DNA of 64,000 nt from Oscheius tipulae (lineage: Eukaryota > Nematoda > Chromadorea > Rhabditida > Rhabditidae). Both the position numbers and the translations under genes were made by a program. This document shows, one piece after another, positions 58,171 through 64,000 of this stretch. The DNA is taken from assembly GCA_037178975.1 (NCBI GenBank), contig JASJZH010000005.1:2108001-2172000 (forward strand), read 5' to 3'. Each line of letters opens with the position of its first letter. Position 1 is the first letter of the stretch. Below the pieces are notes generated by a model. It did not search any database. It saw nothing but the letters and a program-made list of their open reading frames with translations, and was not told the origin of the DNA.

Positions 58171-59821
58171 ACATCGATATGATTAAAATAAGCAGCTTTG
58201 TCTCCGTCCTGTCGTAAGCCCTTTGCGTTTACACAAAAATACGTTTTTTATCCATTTTAACATTCTTTTTTTCTCTTTCGTTGATTTTTCGGATTACTTT
58301 ACGCAAAATTGCATCGTGGGGTACCAAGGGTTCTACAAAAGGTTGCAGAGGAATTTCGACTAAAACCCTCAAAAAAGGTAGAAAATGTGAAGTATTGCAA
58401 TAATTATACCTCTCCTCTTACGGCAATACGCTTCCCCGTGGGAGTGATATAGACGGTATTAGGCTGATTTTTTCCATAGCAGGGATCGGCAGAGAGAGCA
58501 GCGCAGCCCGATCAAAGGCAACTTAGGGACCCTTTTGTCAAACTCAAAAACGGCCGTGTAAATGAGAGGGATAACGGAAGTCAACAGGATCGGAGACCCA
58601 TTGTAGGAGGGAGGGGGGATAGCGCCACAAATTTTTATCAAATTGATCCAATTGGATGAAAATTTGACAACAGTTGATCAAATGGAAGGAGCCTATCTTT
58701 CACGTAAAAGCGTCAGTCCTGACAGAATGTTTATATTTGCCTCCAGTTTTGGCACTTTGAAACTTTTAACTTTGTCCGGAGCGACGTCGCCAGACGGCTG
58801 GTGTACAATATCTAAAATAAGGGCAAACGTTCAAAAACGAGCTATCCATTCTGGTTCTGGTATATACTTTGAGATTTCTGCCTGTAGCCCTAATATTTTT
58901 TTCTCTGGCTATTGGAGTCTACGATTAAACAAACAGAGTATTGTCGTCTCTTGACCATCTGTGTCATCTCTCTCAATCATTGTCTGTCTCTCACTCCCAA
59001 AAAAAAAAACCCTTCGCAACATTTGTGGAATTTCGCTAAGACAGGGAGTGGGTGGGTACAGTGAGACAGATCGACGAGCGAGAAAAAACACACAGCCCCC
59101 GGCTGCCGACAATTATCTTGAAAAGTTTTCGGGTACAACCAGCTTAGGGCAGAGATCATAGGATAACGATCTGGGGACGAATTTTATGAGGTCGAAGAGG
59201 GTCACATTGGTCACCCGTAAATGGAGATATAGTGAAATTTGTCGGACCAAATCAATGAGTCATCGCATATTCAGCTATGCCAAGAAATTTGAGGAAGCAT
59301 TGAAACATAAGAGTCGGGAACCAAAACAAATCTTTGGGTCCTTGCTTCTGTGGAGAGCCTTTTCGCGTTGTAGTGCACAGAAAAGTTGTAGGGCTGGTCG
59401 AAAAGATGGAATAAAGAAAAGAGACAAACTGGAAAAGGAAAGCTTGCACACCTCTCGGAAACGAAAGTACAGTTCAACACTGTCAGAGGCTTTGTGATAT
59501 CATTGAAACATGATATGTGAGAAACACGAAAATCTTTGGGTTTAAAATGTCTCGAATAACCATTCCTGCAGTACAGAAAGGATAAAAGTGCTCTCTTTGA
59601 TCTAATTTTAGGTTTTGGGAAGGGAAAATTTGGATCGCACCGGAAAATAATAGATTCTGATTCTAAGCCACCAATAAATCTATCAACTGTTCAACAGTGT
59701 CGAAAAGTTTCGCCTAATGCCGAAACATGAAAGTTTTGTCCTCCAAAAGCAACCTTTAGTACTTCTCTTGAATCATTTCTGGATCAATCAACAGAAAATC
59801 AAAAATATAATACTTCACTAT
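58171..59821. other. Intergenic, nothing firm
   Basis: Open frames here are short and lack splice or family support. Confidence 0.35.
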
Positions 59822-60276
59822 TTAGTTATAGCTACATCTTCCTATCTGAGAACGCTTATCTTCTGGCATAATTTGGTAATCACAATACGGTTTCTGTGAA
59901 AAGGATAACAAGATCCATTTATGGTTCGGATGGTCTATGAGGCTTTTCTGGGTCCACCCCCGGGCGACCGGACCCGGCCCGTTGTCAACCCTGTCACTTC
60001 CTAGTGCCAAAAGGTGAACCAAACTCGCTTGAAACATTTCCCAATTCGAATTTCCCCAAAAAAGTACTCACGCCTAGTCAGTCTCCTCTCGCACTTGACG
60101 ATCCTCCTGCTCTCATGTTTCTTCTTCTTCTGTGCCTTCCTCCCGGGCAGACGACTCACAGTCACACTGCTAGGAATATCAGTCTCATTGAAGTTGGGCT
60201 CCTCGAGCTGCGTCTCCGCCTCCTCCTGCCCGAGGGAATAGCATAAAAGTAGCAAAAAGATGAAAACATTCCTCAT
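59822..60276 (-). CDS. Small secreted basic protein of unknown family
   Basis: Minus-strand exon 60072-60276 (ATG, signal MRNVFIFLLLLCYSLGQ) joins in phase to 59822-60027 (TAA) by GTGAGT and TTTCAAG; 136 residues. An acidic propeptide-like part (EEAETQLEEPNFNETDI) precedes a strongly basic stretch (GRKAQKKKKHESRRIVKCER) and a globular C-terminal half with two further Cys. The acidic pro-region and basic cleavage-like sites suit a processed secreted factor. Not recognised. Confidence 0.6.
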
Positions 60277-62638
60277 TGACGATAGAATTAATGTCGTAGC
60301 GCGCAGCGAGGGGTCTTGATCCACGCGCGCTCCCGTGGTCAAAAGGGGCAGAAGGACAAGCTTTGGCTTAGGTGAGCGACCTGTGCGTCTCTGTAGCGGG
60401 GGAATCTTACCCGAAAATTAGATACCCGATTTCTCTCTCTTTCACTCTCTCGCTCGAAGATCTACGGCGTCAGTTTTAGGGGAGAGACTACGCGAACGCC
60501 GGATGGACATCGCCACATGATTTATGCTCGATAAAGTGTGGCATAAAACGGGAGAGATAATGAAAGTAGCACAGAGAAGGTGATTTTTGAACCCAGTTGT
60601 GATTAGAAATGGACGGTATACAGAGAGACAGAGACCTTTCAGACCAATTGCCTCTGTCAGGCTAAGATTTTGGAACAAAAGTTATTTTTTAACCCCGTCA
60701 ATCATTGGGATTAACAGTTGGGCCTTTTGCGAAATACCATCGAAACAAAAAAATTATTTATTGTTTCAACAAGTCGGACATAAAAGAAAAGGAAGATTCA
60801 CTGCCACTAGCCCTGAGTTTCTTCGTGTTTCAGAGTTAGGGTAAGAGTTAGTAAATCAACAACAGGTGTTCAGCAGGTCTGGTGGCTACGGTAAAAAAAT
60901 CTTTTTGCTACCTGACATACCAATTTCCAAGCAAAAAAAAACGCCAACTGACCGGTAAAAGTATGTAGTAACCTGTTTCGCTGCTTGGTTCAAGCCAGTT
61001 TATTGAAACAATAATCGTTTGAACAGTGAAAATGTCTGTGGTGTGCTTCTGTCTCTTTCAGCTGTTACTTGAACATTTTTTTGTTTCAAGATGAGTATAT
61101 CTTCCAGGAGCAAAATGTTGTGCGACGAAACAAAAATACGTGCTAAACTGAATATCTTTGCCTCACTGCTATTTGATACAGTACGGCTGTCATGCAGCTT
61201 GTTTCCAAGTGGAGTTGAAAAAAGGTTTCCCGGTTACATCTGAAGTGCAAACATAGTATAACTGTCAGTTTCTTAGATCGTAATTAGGTTGGGGAATTAA
61301 TAATAATCTTTTGGAAAGTGAAACAGACTGGCTAGTCTTCTTGGCTATTTCATATCTCAACTTTTCAATTTTTGTTTGTTTCAAGGGTATGTATGCCAGG
61401 CTCAAATGGTTGCGACAATCGAATCAATGCGATCGTGAAACAATATACCTTTGGAAAGGCAGTGCATCAACCTGCGGCTGCTTTCGGAGACTAAACTGAA
61501 GAATAATGAAACGCTATGTTTCACAGCTATATTATATAGTATGTCAGTCACGCAACTTGTTTTTTGGTTTCACGAGTTGCATAAAAAAAAGTTTAAACTG
61601 CAAGACAATCTGGATTTGTGAAAAAGGGGTATCTTTAAAGTAAAATCAACAAAAAGGGAACAATACACAAGGTAAAGCCAAATCCACAACTACTCTGAAA
61701 ATGAGATGCCGAGGACTTACATTCTGCTCTCTTGAGCCGTGTATTTTGAACTAGACTCTTTTGGTCTCACAATCAACGACTTATCGCTTTAGATACTTAG
61801 TAACTATAATCGCAGATTCTTGAAGCATTTGTTGACATGAACAGGTTCATTATATCAAACAAGTTAGGCAAAGTAAGGCTGCGCACCCTTTAGAGTTGGA
61901 CCGTACATCAAATATGTTATGTGGAGACAAAAAACATTCTTTGGCCGATTCATTCAGGCTTTAGAAGGATGATTTCGATAAGAGGATCTAGACCTCTATC
62001 GGGGCTTCATCGTATAACTTTGTGTGTTTGCCTAGAGTATTGGAAAACAATTTACCTTAGTTGTCCTGCCTACATGTTCATTCCTGTTTCTTTGTTTCCT
62101 AGATCCCTCCCAGTCTGCTAATCTACTTCCTTTCGGTCTCTCCGACTCTTCCTCTCTACTCCCTGTCGTTTTTTTTCCTCTATGACTCCTTTTCCCCTGT
62201 CTATCGACCCCTCGGTCTCCACCCTCCAATTCTATCAACCTGTCCACTTCTTGTCTGTTGAACCCACTTCTTACCTGGCTTGTACTCTTCCTGCCCAGCT
62301 AAGACTTCCTCAATCTGTGAGCCTTTCGAAACTTCTAGACCTATCACCTTGTCCACCTTCCTATCCTATCACTCTTTCCATTCTCTTATCCTAAGAATCC
62401 ACATCTTGGTCTGTCACTTTGTCTGTTTAAGAAAAAAGATCCTAATTTGAATTGCGCTGCGTTTTCACTTCCTTGGCTCGGGTCGAAGATTTGCACTGGA
62501 AAAGTTGGTCTCTCTGTCTCTCTGTCTTCCTGTCTCTCTGTTTTACTGTCTCTACCCGCGAGTAACAGAGTTCATCGTCACACTTCTGAATTACTGCCCA
62601 ACTCATTTAGTTGGTAACAATTTGTGGAAACCGACATA
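60277..62638. other. Long intergenic region
   Basis: TGTTTCA/TGAAACA sites cluster at 60740-61530, and CT-rich sequence lies at 62100-62550. No exon with splice support was found. Confidence 0.4.
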
Positions 62639-62797
62639 TTAGAGTCTTTTCAGCTTCTTCTTCTCCTCACGGATCAGGGCCCGAAGACGCTTTTCTTCTC
62701 TTCTGATCTTCTCCAGAGCCCTGTTGGTTTCTAGAAGACGCTGTTGAAGATAGCGAGTATAGGCCTCGTCTTCCAGTTCTTGGATCAGAGAAGAGAG
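62639..62797 (-). CDS. Terminal exon of a coiled-coil protein, copy 2
   Basis: Minus exon after GAATTTCAG, ending TAA (62639-62641), 52 residues: LSSLIQELEDEAYTRYLQQR, then LLETNRALEKIRREEKRL and ALIREEKKKLKRL. It is about 85% identical to the plus-strand exon 21168-21323. Upstream exons unresolved; the preceding intron holds the hairpin at 62846-62890. Confidence 0.55.
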   Translation of the reverse strand, partial: LSSLIQELEDEAYTRYLQQRLLETNRALEKIRREEKRLRALIREEKKKLKRL

Positions 62798-62845
62798 CTG
62801 AAATTCAGAAGAAATACAAAAGACATTTGCTGAATATGATATTTA

Positions 62846-62890
62846 CTCCCTGGTGTTCATGCCGCGAACGCGTGCATGAACACCAGGGAG
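62846..62890. repeat. Perfect long hairpin
   Basis: Arms CTCCCTGGTGTTCATGC and GCATGAACACCAGGGAG (17 bp) with inner CGCG..CGCG; about 21 bp of stem and a 2-base loop with one bulge. It lies upstream of the coiled-coil terminal exon. The counterpart near 21085-21112 is only partly palindromic. Confidence 0.85.
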
Positions 62891-63199
62891 ACCGACACAC
62901 ACGACTCGTCTTGAAAAATATACCAGTCGTATCAATATACCAAGGAAGGTGAACATATTGTCTGATAAGGAGTTTCGGCATCAATACATCTGTGGTCCCG
63001 ATTTTCCTCCCTACCAGTTTTATTAGCTATCTCAGAGATATCTGAACTACAGCACTTGTAGTTCCGATAAGGAGTTTCGGTACCTGTGTCGCGACTTTCC
63101 ACCCTACTGATAGGGCTAATAAAACTGATAGGGAGAAAGTCCAGTGGCTTCATTGGGACGGAAGCCAAGTTTTGTCTTGACAATATATCGAAAACAGAC

Positions 63200-63350
63200 G
63201 GCTGCGCCGCTGCTCCAATAGCCAAGTTTTCCCCAAAACTGACTTGTCAACTTAATTCTTGACATGCCATGACTTGCCAGCTTTTTGCTCGTGGTGAAGC
63301 ACGGACGGACGGGCACCATTGCGTTTTAGTAGTAAAGAGACACTTGACAA
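63200..63350 (-). repeat. Dispersed repeat family A, copy 3 (inverted)
   Basis: Contains CTGACTTGTCAACTTAATTC, GACTTGCCAGCTTTTTGC and CCATTGCGTTTTAGTAGTAA, the reverse order and complement of copies 1 and 2. Confidence 0.65.
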
Positions 63351-63719
63351 TGCTGGTGGCCATCTCCACAGTTGTTCGAGATTCAAAAGATCACCTCGTC
63401 CTTTTTCAATTCTCTCGAGTCAAATCAGTCCATTAGCCCCCAGGAGCTTCTGTTCTTAGTTCTTCCTCCAAAAATGGAGTTTTCCCGCCAAACTCCATTC
63501 GAAACAGGCGGGCTAAAAGGCTTAGAGATCTTGCGGAAAGCTAACCGAAAAAAAAACTGAGTGATTTGGCGGGTAGACAGAGAGGAGGAAGAAGAACGAG
63601 ATCGGTCGAGCTGATAGTGTCGGCAAATTATAGTGGCTTTCACTAGGATGGGATGGACTGAAGTGAGGGGTCAGTTATTCTACTATTGGACGTATTCCGA
63701 AGTCTAAGTATACAATTAT

Positions 63720-63758
63720 CTGTCCAAAAAAGTGATGGCAGATCACTTTTTTGGACAG
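63720..63758. repeat. Perfect 17-bp stem-loop
   Basis: CTGTCCAAAAAAGTGAT, loop GGCAG, ATCACTTTTTTGGACAG. No gene overlaps it. Confidence 0.9.
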
Positions 63759-64000
63759 AAAACTGCATACAGTTAAAGGACGAAGTATAACAGTGTGAAA
63801 AGTGTCAGCGAAAAACAGTCTTTCACCTCCCAGGGACACCTGGAAAATGGGTACAGGAATGAAATAAGGGGTGCTTTGTTACTTTACATCGACCTGTCAA
63901 CCCATTGCTTTTTTGCCCGAAGAGGTTAGTATAAGCAAGCGGTGATACATAACTGTGCGAGAGCTAGAAACTTCAGAATCGCCTTCTGATTTGGACTTCA

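Noticed and set aside
58643..58954. Plus-strand frame of about 100 residues
   Set aside because: No signal, splice context or recognisable domain, and it runs into the half-unit of the tandem repeat.
1..64000. Prokaryotic or organellar origin, operons, CRISPR arrays
   Set aside because: Spliced genes with nematode families throughout, no Shine-Dalgarno spacing, no regular repeat-spacer array.

Overview
The window is nuclear DNA from a nematode, probably a chromadorean. Protein genes are split by many short introns with GT donors and TTTCAG-type acceptors. The gene families are also nematode-typical: srt-like serpentine chemoreceptors, a ground-like/Hog hedgehog-related gene, ShKT repeats, secreted C-type lectins and SLC6 transporters. 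I cannot name the species. Exons were assembled by eye from splice sites and reading phase, so most gene models are inferences, although in many genes every exon junction is phase-consistent.

Layout. 0-6 kb: the C-terminal end of a kelch gene, a three-domain C-type lectin with a premature stop, a duplicated kelch tail, and mariner and LINE remnants. 6.3-10 kb: a long multi-exon minus-strand gene of unknown function with one frame break and one in-frame stop. 11.5-14.5 kb: a minus-strand SLC6 transporter. 15.3-18.7 kb: a 7TM chemoreceptor. 19-23.2 kb: fragments of a membrane protein, coiled-coil exons, tRNA-Pro and a 43-residue peptide gene. 23.4-25.9 kb: srt-like receptor 1. 26.4-27.8 kb: an EB1-type calponin-homology gene. 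29.9-30.6 kb: a small secreted protein. 30.9-32 kb: a decayed lectin. 33.9-35.6 kb: a phospholipase A2-like gene and an unrecognised gene. 36.3-39.1 kb: an EB1 fragment and a second SLC6 gene. 39.6-40.5 kb: a four-ShKT secreted protein. 41.1-43.7 kb: srt-like receptor 2, an inverted paralogue with the same nine exon lengths as receptor 1. 46.7-54.4 kb: the most striking gene, four ground-like modules, a Gln/Asn/Gly-rich linker and a complete Hint/Hog autoprocessing domain. 55-64 kb: partial genes, a tiny Cys-rich plus Arg/Trp-rich secreted peptide gene, tandem repeats, MITE-like pieces and perfect hairpins.

No operon or pathway links the genes. Sensory receptors, transmitter-type transporters and secreted host- or environment-facing proteins sit among repeats. 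Outside the gene-dense blocks, the heptamer TGTTTCA (either strand) is clearly over-represented. It resembles the core of the C. elegans 21U-RNA (piRNA) upstream motif, so the introns and intergenic stretches may hold piRNA loci. Several genes carry single nonsense or one-base defects, meaning either ongoing gene decay or residual sequencing error.
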